From contig JAEVZQ010000312.1 of the NCBI GenBank assembly GCA_023392135.1, forward strand, positions 1-7,499: DNA of 7,499 nt, given 5' to 3'. The stretch comes from Pseudomonadota bacterium. Lineage in GTDB: Bacteria; Pseudomonadota; Alphaproteobacteria; Rhizobiales; Hyphomicrobiaceae. The translations under genes were made by a program, and so were the position numbers. Below the pieces are notes generated by a model that worked only from the letters and a program-made list of their open reading frames with translations, did not search any database and was not told the DNA's origin. Positions 1-5,115 of the stretch are shown piece by piece (position 1 is the stretch's first letter; every line of letters starts with the position of its first letter).

Positions 1-980
1 GCCCGGGACTGGAGGAAAGCGTTCGCCGCATCCGCATCCCGCCCGCTCTCCTTCGGAAAGTGCACCAGCAGGAAGTTGGCGACGCTCGGGGTCACGGCCA
101 GTCCGAGCTTTTCGAGCTCAGCCGCGAGCCAGGGCAGCCACCGTTCATTGTGCGCGACCGAAGTCTCGACGTGACCGCGGTCTTCGAGGGCTGCGACCCC
201 CGCGGCGATGGCTGGCGCAGATACGTTGAACGGACCGCGGATACGGTTGAGCACATCGGCGACAGCCTCCGGGCAATACGCCCAGCCAAGGCGCAGTGCG
301 GCGAGGCCATGGATCTTGGAGAACGTGCGCGTCATCACCGTATTGCCGGTGGTCGCGACGAGCTCGATGCCCGCCTCGTAATCGTTGCGTCTCACGTATT
401 CGCTATAGGCCGCATCGAGCACGAGCAGCACGTGGTCCGGCAGGCCCTGGCGCAGCCGGCGAACCTCGTCGAACGGGATATATGTGCCGGTCGGATTGTT
501 CGGATTGGCGACGAAGACGATCTTCGTCTTCGCCGTGACGCGCGCGAGGATCGCGTCCACGTCGGTGTGCAGGTTCTTCTCCGGCGCGACGACGGGAGTG
601 GCGCCGCAGCCCAGCGCGACGATCCGGTAGACGAGAAAGCCGTGCTCAGTGAAGATCGTCTCGTCCCCGGGCTCCAGATAAGCGTGCGCAATCAGGTTCA
701 GCAGCTCGTCCGATCCCGCGCCGCAAACGATCCGGTCGGGATTGAGGCCGTGGACACGCGCGATTGCTTTCCGAAGATCTGCCGCGCTGCCGTCGGGGTA
801 TCGCGCGAGTGTGTCGGCAGCTGCCTTGAAGGCAGACACGGCTGCCGGGCTCGCGCCAAGTGGGTTCTCGTTCGACGACAGCTTGATCGGCTCGAGGCCG
901 CCGGGCACCTTGCTCTCACCCGGCACATAGGCTTCGATCTCCATCACGCCCCGCTTAGGGCTCGGCATTCCGCTGGCCAT
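1..980 (-). CDS. hisC: Histidinol-phosphate aminotransferase, 3' end cut by window edge
   Basis: PLP-dependent fold-type I (class II) aminotransferase that converts imidazole-acetol phosphate and glutamate to histidinol phosphate in histidine synthesis. In many alphaproteobacteria it also serves tyrosine and phenylalanine transamination. Read from the minus strand, the protein starts [11 protein letters not shown] and continues with the family hallmarks: [12 protein letters not shown] near residue 35, [28 protein letters not shown], and the PLP-lysine motif [17 protein letters not shown] with Lys222. The frame is open to position 1. The 326 codons seen are most of the roughly 365 expected, so only the C-terminus is missing. 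ATG at 978-980 fits the usual N-terminus, although no strong Shine-Dalgarno precedes it and Met5 is an alternative. It is divergent from metX. In related genomes hisC is often followed by a prephenate/arogenate dehydrogenase gene, which would lie outside the window. The family call is secure; dual aromatic use is inference. Confidence 0.95.
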   Translation of the reverse strand, partial: MASGMPSPKRGVMEIEAYVPGESKVPGGLEPIKLSSNENPLGASPAAVSAFKAAADTLARYPDGSAADLRKAIARVHGLNPDRIVCGAGSDELLNLIAHAYLEPGDETIFTEHGFLVYRIVALGCGATPVVAPEKNLHTDVDAILARVTAKTKIVFVANPNNPTGTYIPFDEVRRLRQGLPDHVLLVLDAAYSEYVRRNDYEAGIELVATTGNTVMTRTFSKIHGLAALRLGWAYCPEAVADVLNRIRGPFNVSAPAIAAGVAALEDRGHVETSVAHNERWLPWLAAELEKLGLAVTPSVANFLLVHFPKESGRDADAANAFLQSR

Positions 981-986
981 GACGCG

Positions 987-1005
987 TCTGATGCTTTCTG
1001 ATGCT
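987..1005. repeat. Two-copy 9-bp direct repeat just upstream of hisC
   Basis: TCTGATGCT occurs at 987-995 and again at 997-1005, a 10-bp period, or about one helical turn. It lies 7-25 bp upstream of the hisC start, within the predicted 5' untranslated region. It could be a two-site protein-binding element or a translational feature. It could also be chance, and no regulator is identified. Confidence 0.4.
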
Positions 1006-1017
1006 GTTTTCGGCCGA

Positions 1018-1046
1018 TTGATATGCGTGCTGCCCGGCGAAAGCAA
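1018..1046 (-). promoter_or_regulatory. Candidate sigma70-type promoter for hisC
   Basis: On the minus strand, TTGCTT (1041-1046) is followed by a 17-bp spacer and TATCAA (1018-1023). That is three of six -35 positions and four of six -10 positions at ideal spacing. It would place transcription start about 30 nt before the hisC ATG. The call is by eye, and alphaproteobacterial promoters are degenerate. Confidence 0.35.
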
Positions 1047-1076
1047 ACAAACGATTGAACTTTTCCGGACAACGCC

Positions 1077-1153
1077 CTAGTGGTCCGATTCCGATATTTG
1101 CGTCCCGCTGCGGCAAGCTCGAGCGCAAATGTCGGAATCAAATGGACCACTAG
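1077..1153. repeat. 77-bp imperfect palindrome with CTAG termini, probable dispersed MITE-like element
   Basis: The left arm (1077-1102) begins CTAGTGGTCC and runs into GATTCCGATATTTGCG. The right arm (1124-1153) is its inverse and ends GGACCACTAG. The arms match over 25 of 26 paired positions; the right arm carries a 4-nt bulge (AAAT, 1140-1143) and there is one T/C mismatch. The loop is 21 nt (1103-1123). The terminal 10 bp are perfect and include the CTAG tetramer. Such an arrangement suits a small non-autonomous palindromic element. Insertion elements of the IS5 group are known to favour and duplicate YTAR/CTAG-type targets, so an origin from that group is possible. The element sits between divergent hisC and metX, so it could also form an RNA hairpin in a metX leader. 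The structure is seen directly; mobility and dispersal are inference. Confidence 0.75.
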
Positions 1154-1182
1154 CAACTAGCTACTGCAATCACGGGGTTCGG

Positions 1183-1201
1183 GGCCATGCGCCGCATGGC
1201 C
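1183..1201 (+). promoter_or_regulatory. Small perfect hairpin in the metX leader
   Basis: GGCCATGC (1183-1190) and GCATGGCC (1194-1201) are perfect inverse copies around a 3-nt loop, 51 bp before the metX ATG. No T-run follows, so it is not a classical terminator. It could be a protein operator or an RNA leader stem. I searched this leader for the SAM-II riboswitch known upstream of metA/metX genes in alphaproteobacteria and do not see its conserved pseudoknot segments. Confidence 0.4.
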
Positions 1202-1240
1202 TCTGTCGTGAAGGCATGAGATCCGCAGGGCAGCACTGTC

Positions 1241-1245
1241 GAGGG
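1241..1245 (+). promoter_or_regulatory. Ribosome binding site of metX
   Basis: GAGGG lies 7 nt before the ATG at 1253. It supports this start over alternatives upstream. Confidence 0.7.
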
Positions 1246-1252
1246 TTGCGCC

Positions 1253-2449
1253 ATGAACACGGTCAATCCGCAGGAGTTCGGCCGCGGTGCAGAGCCCCGC
1301 GTATCGGAAGCCCAGCGGCCGTCCAGCAAGCACCTGGAATTCGATGAGCCGCTGTTGCTCGACTGCGGGCAGAGGCTGGCGCCATTCTCGCAGGCCTATC
1401 AAACCTACGGCGAGCTCAACGCCGACAAGTCGAATGCGATACTGGTTTGCCACGCGCTTACCGGCGACCAGCACGCAGCGAATCCGCATCCGGTCACGGG
1501 CAAGCCGGGCTGGTGGGAGACGATGGTCGGCCCCGGCAAGCCGATCGACACGAACCGCTTCTTCGTCATCTGCCCGAACATCATCGGCGGATGCATGGGC
1601 TCGACAGGGCCGGCCTCGCTCGATCCGAAGACTGGCAAACCCTATGGCCTGAGCTTTCCCGTGATCACCATCGGCGACATGGTCGATGCACAGGTCCGGC
1701 TGATCGACAGTCTTGGCATCGAGCAGCTCTTCTGCGTCGCCGGCGGCTCGATGGGCGGCATGCAGGTGCTGGAGTGGGCGGCACGGCATTCGGAGCGCGT
1801 GTTCACCGCCGTACCCATTGCCACGGCCGCCTGGCACTCCCCGCAGAACATCGCCTTCCACGAGGTCGGCCGGCAGGCGGTCATGGCGGATCCCGACTGG
1901 TGCGGGGGGCGCTACCTGGAGCTCGGGCGCGTGCCGCGCCGTGGACTGGCCGTTGCGCGGATGGCCGCCCACATCACGTATCTGTCCGAGGAAGCCCTGC
2001 ACCGGAAGTTCGGGCGCAGCCTGCAGGACCGGACCGCCCGCTCGTTCTCGTTCAGCGCCGATTTCCAGGTGGAAAGCTACCTGCGTCATCAGGGAATCAG
2101 CTTCGTCGACCGGTTCGACGCCAATAGCTATCTCTATATCACCCGGGCCATGGACTACTTCGATCTGGCCGCTGAGCACGGGGATGTGCTGGCCAATGCC
2201 TTCAAGGGCACGAAGACCCGGTTCTGCGTCGTATCATTCACCAGTGATTGGCTCTATCCCACGCGCGAGTCGAAGGAGATTGTGCAGGCTCTCAACGCGG
2301 TGGCAGCGAACGTATCGTTCGTGGAGGTCGAGAGCGACAAGGGGCACGACGCCTTCCTGCTGGAGGAGCCGGAGCTGTTTGCGACGGTGCGCGGCTTCAT
2401 CAATTCGGCGGCGGCCAAGCGCGGCATCGCGCCGGCACGCACGAGCTGA
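1253..2449 (+). CDS. metX: Homoserine O-acetyltransferase (MetX family)
   Basis: Alpha/beta-hydrolase-fold acyltransferase that activates homoserine with acyl-CoA, the first committed step of methionine synthesis in the cytoplasm. The 398-residue length is normal. Visible family motifs are [10 protein letters not shown] near residue 70, GGCMGSTGP, the nucleophile elbow AGGSMGGMQ with Ser166, SDWLYP with Asp332, and KGHDAFLLE with His365, giving the complete Ser-Asp-His triad. The first 25 or so residues are a poorly conserved extension typical of alphaproteobacterial members. A good ribosome site supports the ATG. metW follows 24 bp after the stop on the same strand, so the two very probably form one operon. 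The MetX family contains both acetyl- and succinyl-transferases, and the acyl donor cannot be settled by eye. No met-specific riboswitch is visible upstream. Confidence 0.95.
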   Translation: MNTVNPQEFGRGAEPRVSEAQRPSSKHLEFDEPLLLDCGQRLAPFSQAYQTYGELNADKSNAILVCHALTGDQHAANPHPVTGKPGWWETMVGPGKPIDTNRFFVICPNIIGGCMGSTGPASLDPKTGKPYGLSFPVITIGDMVDAQVRLIDSLGIEQLFCVAGGSMGGMQVLEWAARHSERVFTAVPIATAAWHSPQNIAFHEVGRQAVMADPDWCGGRYLELGRVPRRGLAVARMAAHITYLSEEALHRKFGRSLQDRTARSFSFSADFQVESYLRHQGISFVDRFDANSYLYITRAMDYFDLAAEHGDVLANAFKGTKTRFCVVSFTSDWLYPTRESKEIVQALNAVAANVSFVEVESDKGHDAFLLEEPELFATVRGFINSAAAKRGIAPARTS

Positions 2450-2473
2450 TGCTTTCGGGTTAGGATCAGTCCC

Positions 2474-3115
2474 ATGCTCGGATCGCAACAGCCGCTGCAG
2501 GTCACCGCGCGCGTCGACCATCTTCTCATTGCCGAGATGGTGGCTGCAGACGCACGCGTGCTCGACGTCGGCTGTGGCGACGGGGCGCTCCTGCAACTCT
2601 TGACCGATACCAAAGGTGTCGACGGGCGCGGGATCGAGATCGAGCGCGAACGTGTCAATGCCTGCGTGGCGCGCGGCCTCTCGGTCATCCAGGGCGATGC
2701 CGACAAGGACCTCGACGATTACCCCGATGATGCCTTCGATTATGCGATCCTCAGTCTGACCATTCAGGCGACGCTGAGGCCTAAGGCCGTTCTGAAGAAC
2801 CTGCTCCGGATCGGCCGGCGGGCCATCGTCTCATTTCCGAACTTCGGGCACTGGCAGGTGCGCACGCGGCTGCTTTTTTCCGGACGCATGCCGCAGACTG
2901 AGAACCTGCCCGAGCCGTGGTACGAGTCGCCCAACGCTCACCTGTGCACGATCCGGGACTTCGCAGAGCTCTGCGCGAAGGTGAATGCCAGCGTGGAACG
3001 CTCGGCGGCATTCAACTCATCCGGCCGGCAGTTGTCGCCGCGGGCGCCGCTCACGGCACAGAACATATTCGGCGAGAAGGCCGTATTTCTCCTGAAGCGT
3101 CGGTCTGGCTTTTAG
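2474..3115 (+). CDS. metW: Methionine biosynthesis protein MetW
   Basis: Small class I methyltransferase-fold protein that partners MetX in methionine synthesis. Genetic work in several bacteria ties it to homoserine acylation; its own methyl-transfer reaction is not established. The 213 residues are the normal length. The SAM-binding motif I is VLDVGCGDGALLQ (Asp31-Gly37 core), followed by the acidic GIEIE strand end. The MetW signature SFPNFGHWQVR and the segment LPEPWYESPNAHLCTIRDF are both present. The start has AGGA (2462-2465) 8 nt upstream of the ATG. It is separated from metX by only 24 bp. Its TAG stop overlaps by 4 bp the TAA stop of the convergent methyltransferase, so the two transcripts share their 3' ends with no room for an intergenic terminator. 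Confidence 0.94.
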   Translation: MLGSQQPLQVTARVDHLLIAEMVAADARVLDVGCGDGALLQLLTDTKGVDGRGIEIERERVNACVARGLSVIQGDADKDLDDYPDDAFDYAILSLTIQATLRPKAVLKNLLRIGRRAIVSFPNFGHWQVRTRLLFSGRMPQTENLPEPWYESPNAHLCTIRDFAELCAKVNASVERSAAFNSSGRQLSPRAPLTAQNIFGEKAVFLLKRRSGF

Positions 3116-3876
3116 CCGGAACGGGAGCTTGCTTTCTTCTCGGTCTCGTTCCTGTGGCTCACGCCTCCCGGAGCTGTCACCAATCGGCCGAGCACCCGGG
3201 CTGGCGCCTTCTTGATGATCGGAACGGTCAGCTCCTTGCGGGCTTCGACGAGGATGACACCGCCGAACCCGCGCGACAGCCGGGCACCGACGCGCTCGAA
3301 GGCGGTTGCCGAGCGCATGATCATGCGTGACTCGACCGGCGGAACGTAAAGCGCCTGAGACCACTCGAACGGCGCGAACATGGCCTCGTTCAGGAGCTCC
3401 TCGAGCTGGGTGCGGCTATAGGGGCGACCCTGGCCGAAAGGCGTCCGGTCGAGCCGGGCCCAAACGCCTCTGCGATTGGGTACGATCATCATCAGCCTGC
3501 CCTGTGGGGCAAGCACGCGCCAGATTTCACGCAGCAGTGGCCGCGGCCGGTCGGCTGTTTCAAGGCAGTGGACCGCCAGCAGCCTGTCCACCGAGCTGTC
3601 CGGAAGCGGAAGGCGCTCCTCATCGACGAGGACACTCATCTTGGGGCCGGCGTCGGGCCAGACGAGCGCTCCCTGAGCGGCCGGCATGAAGGCTCCGATC
3701 CGTAGTGCTTCCCCTCGAAACGAGTTCAGGTAGGGCGTGGCGAAGCCCAGACCGACAAGCGTCTCGCCCCTTGCTCTACGCCAGCGCGCCCGGATGCGAT
3801 GCGCGAGCAGCCTCCGCACCATGAGCCCGAGTGGCCGGTTATAGAAATTCCTTAGCTCGGCAACGTCTGAATTCAT
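3112..3876 (-). CDS. Class I SAM-dependent methyltransferase, substrate unknown
   Basis: A 254-residue protein of the Methyltransf_11 type. The glycine-rich SAM loop is VGLGFATPYL (Gly42-Leu50). A motif II-like acidic segment LPLPDSSVDRLLAVHCLE spans residues 89-106. Then come REIWRVLAPQGRLMMIVPNRRG and the RPYSRTQLEELL segment typical of this methyltransferase group. The last 40 or so residues form a basic, probably disordered tail (ETEKKASSRSG). There is no signal peptide or membrane segment, so it is cytoplasmic. The ATG at 3874-3876 has only a weak purine stretch ahead of it; another ATG lies five bases upstream but in a different frame. It is convergent with metW and divergent from gloB, an arrangement I associate with this family in Hyphomicrobiales. 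The substrate cannot be read from sequence; a link to gloB or met functions would be guilt by association only. Confidence 0.88.
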   Translation of the reverse strand: MNSDVAELRNFYNRPLGLMVRRLLAHRIRARWRRARGETLVGLGFATPYLNSFRGEALRIGAFMPAAQGALVWPDAGPKMSVLVDEERLPLPDSSVDRLLAVHCLETADRPRPLLREIWRVLAPQGRLMMIVPNRRGVWARLDRTPFGQGRPYSRTQLEELLNEAMFAPFEWSQALYVPPVESRMIMRSATAFERVGARLSRGFGGVILVEARKELTVPIIKKAPARVLGRLVTAPGGVSHRNETEKKASSRSG

Positions 3877-4018
3877 ATCATCCGCTGGCCACCTGCTTGC
3901 CCGGCGGAACCATCAGACTTGATTCCGGTATGGAGCAGTGGCGGTTGCAATCGCGGGACCTGCTGATAGGTTGCGCTGCAGGTCGCCCGACAATACCGAT
4001 CATCATGGAGCTCCAGCC
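3877..4018. promoter_or_regulatory. Divergent intergenic region between the methyltransferase and gloB
   Basis: This 142-bp gap must hold the promoters of both genes. A weak gloB-side candidate is TTGCAA (3945-3950) with ATAGGT 15 bp downstream; the spacing is short and the -10 poor. I see no convincing operator or long inverted repeat. Confidence 0.35.
4007..4010 (+). promoter_or_regulatory. Ribosome binding site that fixes the GTG start of gloB
   Basis: GGAG lies 8 nt before GTG at 4019. An in-frame GTG at 3938 would add 27 residues with no family similarity and has no comparable site, so 4019 is preferred. Confidence 0.7.
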
Positions 4019-4789
4019 GTGGCAAAGCTCGAAGTCCACCAGTTTCCGTGCCTCAGCGACAACTTCGGCGTGTTGATCAGGGATGCCGATGCCGACGTGG
4101 TCGCCTCGATAGACGCGCCGGATGCCGAGGCCGTGAAACGGGCGCTTGCCGAGAAGGGCTGGCGCCTGACACATATACTTACCACGCATTATCACGCCGA
4201 CCACACCGACGGGAACCTCGCGCTCAAGGCGGAGACGAACTGCACCATCATTGGCCCGCGTGCCGAGGCGGCGAAGATTCCCGGCTTGGATCAGTCCGTC
4301 GGCGAGGGCGACGTGTTCCCGTTCGGCTCGTTCCAGGTGCACGTGTTCGACTGCCCGGGCCACACCGCAGGACATATCATCTACTGGATCCCGGCGGCGG
4401 ATGTCGCATTCGTCGGTGACGTTCTCTTCGCCATCGGCTGCGGCCGCGTGAACGAGGCGCCCTACGAGGTCATGTGGCAGTCGCTCGAGAAAGTGATGGC
4501 CCTGCCGCCTTCGACGCAAGTCTATTTCGGGCACGAGTACACGTTGTCCAATGCGAAGTTCGCCCTGACGATCGAGCCTGAGAACGCCGCTCTGCAACAG
4601 CGTATGAAGGAGGTCGAGCAGACGAGAGCGGCCGGCAAGCCGACATCGCCGACGCGGATCGACCTGGAGCTTGCGACGAATCCTTTCTTGCGTCCCGGCA
4701 GCCCGGATATCCGCAAGAGGCTGGGTATGGAAGGCGAGCCGGACTGGAAGGTCTTTGGCGAGATTCGCGATCGCAAGAATCGGGCGTGA
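4019..4789 (+). CDS. gloB: Hydroxyacylglutathione hydrolase (glyoxalase II)
   Basis: Metallo-beta-lactamase-fold enzyme that hydrolyses S-D-lactoylglutathione to D-lactate and glutathione, completing methylglyoxal detoxification. From the GTG at 4019 the protein is 256 residues, the usual glyoxalase II length, and begins MAKLEVHQFPCLSDNFGVLI. The binuclear metal site is complete: TTHYHADHTDGN with His57, His59, Asp61 and His62, then His115 in CPGHTAGH, Asp134 in FVGDVLF and His172 in YFGHEYT. GCGRVNE at 140-146 is the usual region after the bridging Asp. The C-terminal glutathione-binding domain is recognisable by TNPFLRPGS and the final RDRKNR. It is transcribed away from the methyltransferase, and no other glyoxalase gene is nearby. 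Nothing is missing or unusual apart from the GTG start. Confidence 0.95.
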   Translation: MAKLEVHQFPCLSDNFGVLIRDADADVVASIDAPDAEAVKRALAEKGWRLTHILTTHYHADHTDGNLALKAETNCTIIGPRAEAAKIPGLDQSVGEGDVFPFGSFQVHVFDCPGHTAGHIIYWIPAADVAFVGDVLFAIGCGRVNEAPYEVMWQSLEKVMALPPSTQVYFGHEYTLSNAKFALTIEPENAALQQRMKEVEQTRAAGKPTSPTRIDLELATNPFLRPGSPDIRKRLGMEGEPDWKVFGEIRDRKNRA

Positions 4790-4835
4790 GGATGAGGTGA
4801 AGTCGTGAGATCGTGAAGTCCCAAGTCGTGGAATC
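4786..4835 (+). repeat. Degenerate 8-bp tandem repeat at the gloB stop
   Basis: Units related to GTGAAGTC follow one another: GTGAGGAT (4786-4793, includes the gloB stop), then after 3 nt GTGAAGTC (4797), GTGAGATC (4805), GTGAAGTC (4813), a 7-nt CCAAGTC (4821) and GTGGAATC (4828). Two copies are identical and the rest differ at one to three positions. This looks like decayed simple-sequence expansion. It has no coding role except for its first unit. Confidence 0.6.
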
Positions 4836-4866
4836 GAGATTTGGCGCGTTCTCGCGGATCCTCTCG

Positions 4867-4928
4867 CCCTCGCGGCCCGTCGCCCGCCCGTTTTCATTTT
4901 TATTGCCAGGTTCTTGCTGGCCCGAGGG
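4867..4928. other. Bulged 10-bp inverted repeat downstream of gloB
   Basis: CCCTCG and GGCC (4867-4872, 4874-4877) pair with GGCC and CGAGGG (4919-4928), with one unpaired C. The 41-nt interior contains the T-rich stretch TTTTCATTTTTATT (4891-4904). It could aid transcription termination after gloB, but the long loop and the T-run inside the loop make it unlike a standard intrinsic terminator. Confidence 0.35.
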
Positions 4929-4951
4929 GTCCCCGCATCCGCCCCCCAACG

Positions 4952-4960
4952 TTATCCACG
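4952..4960 (+). promoter_or_regulatory. Single near-consensus DnaA box
   Basis: TTATCCACG matches the DnaA-box consensus TTATCCACA at eight of nine positions. Only one copy is present, without an AT-rich unwinding region or further boxes, so this is not an origin. It could be a DnaA-responsive regulatory site for the downstream gene, or chance. Confidence 0.3.
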
Positions 4961-4989
4961 AAGCTTGCACGCCTGAAAATGCGCTAAGT

Positions 4990-5083
4990 CATTGATTGCG
5001 AAGGGTTCATCTCGAAGATTGGGATGAGCGACCCTGGTGCGCTTGCGGTGCCCCTGCGACTCGGAAAGAGTCACGAATCAATG
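4990..5083 (+). ncRNA. Candidate multi-stem RNA leader upstream of the NYN gene
   Basis: CATTGATT (4990-4997) is closed by AATCAATG (5076-5083), extended by CG/CG across a one-base bulge. Inside lie two hairpins. One is GGGTTCATCTC (5003-5013) with GGGATGA (5021-5027) and ACCC (5031-5034), with a GCG bulge and a 7-nt loop. The other is GACTC-ggaaa-GAGTC (5058-5072). A weaker G-U-containing stem is possible between them. The whole would be a branched structure ending 32 nt before the ATG. It matches no Rfam class that I can recognise: it is not tRNA, tmRNA or SRP RNA. Each pairing is real in the sequence; that they form together and matter is inference. Confidence 0.35.
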
Positions 5084-5089
5084 TGGTAA
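5024..5089 (+). CDS. Possible 21-residue upstream ORF (doubtful)
   Basis: ATG at 5024 opens a short frame encoding MSDPGALAVPLRLGKSHESM plus a final Trp, ending TAA at 5087-5089, 26 nt before the NYN start. There is no convincing Shine-Dalgarno, and it overlaps the candidate RNA structure. It might act as a leader peptide or be a chance frame. I recognise no family. Confidence 0.15.
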   Translation: MSDPGALAVPLRLGKSHESMW

Positions 5090-5115
5090 ATGTGGCGGGC
5101 AGCGGGGGCTTACGA

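Larger units (their letters stand above)
4790..5115. other. 326-bp non-coding region between gloB and the NYN gene
   Basis: No credible conserved coding frame exists here on either strand. It holds, in order, the degenerate 8-bp repeats, a bulged stem (4867-4928) around a T-rich stretch, a near-consensus DnaA box (4952-4960) and a candidate structured leader (4990-5083). A promoter for the NYN gene is expected; TTGCAC at 4965-4970 is a possible -35, but no good -10 lies 16-18 bp further on. Confidence 0.6.

Noticed and set aside
60..1001. Long plus-strand open frame of 313 codons across hisC
   Set aside because: It is antisense to hisC, which shows clear aminotransferase motifs; the plus-strand translation has no recognisable domain and is a GC-rich shadow.
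981..1252. SAM-II riboswitch upstream of metX
   Set aside because: Its conserved GTGATTT-type and GCTAAA-type segments could not be found in this leader by eye.
1129..1347. Short plus-strand frame beginning in the palindromic element
   Set aside because: It starts within the inverted repeat, overlaps metX out of frame and has no family resemblance; annotators often call such spurious frames over palindromic repeats.
1157..2179. 340-codon minus-strand open frame across metX
   Set aside because: It is antisense to metX, whose catalytic triad and motifs are complete. The long antisense frame is expected from high third-position GC.
2446..2456. CTGATGCTTTC shared between the metX end and the hisC upstream repeat (988-998)
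   Set aside because: An 11-base match is expected by chance several times in a window of this size, and the contexts differ.
4845..4856. CGCG-TTCT-CGCG mini hairpin
   Set aside because: A four-base stem in GC-rich DNA has no significance without further support.
3878..4897. 339-codon minus-strand open frame across gloB
   Set aside because: It is antisense to gloB with all metal ligands in the plus frame; composition is Arg/Ala-rich without domain features.
4990..5083. tRNA, tmRNA or SRP RNA identity for the stem-rich leader
   Set aside because: There is no T-loop GGTTCRA motif, no CCA-type acceptor, no tmRNA tag frame and no SRP GGAAG/AGCAGCC apical loop.
4996..5115. N-terminal extension of the NYN protein from TTG
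   Set aside because: The added 40 residues have no resemblance to NYN proteins and overlap the stem-rich region; ATG at 5116 fits the domain boundary.
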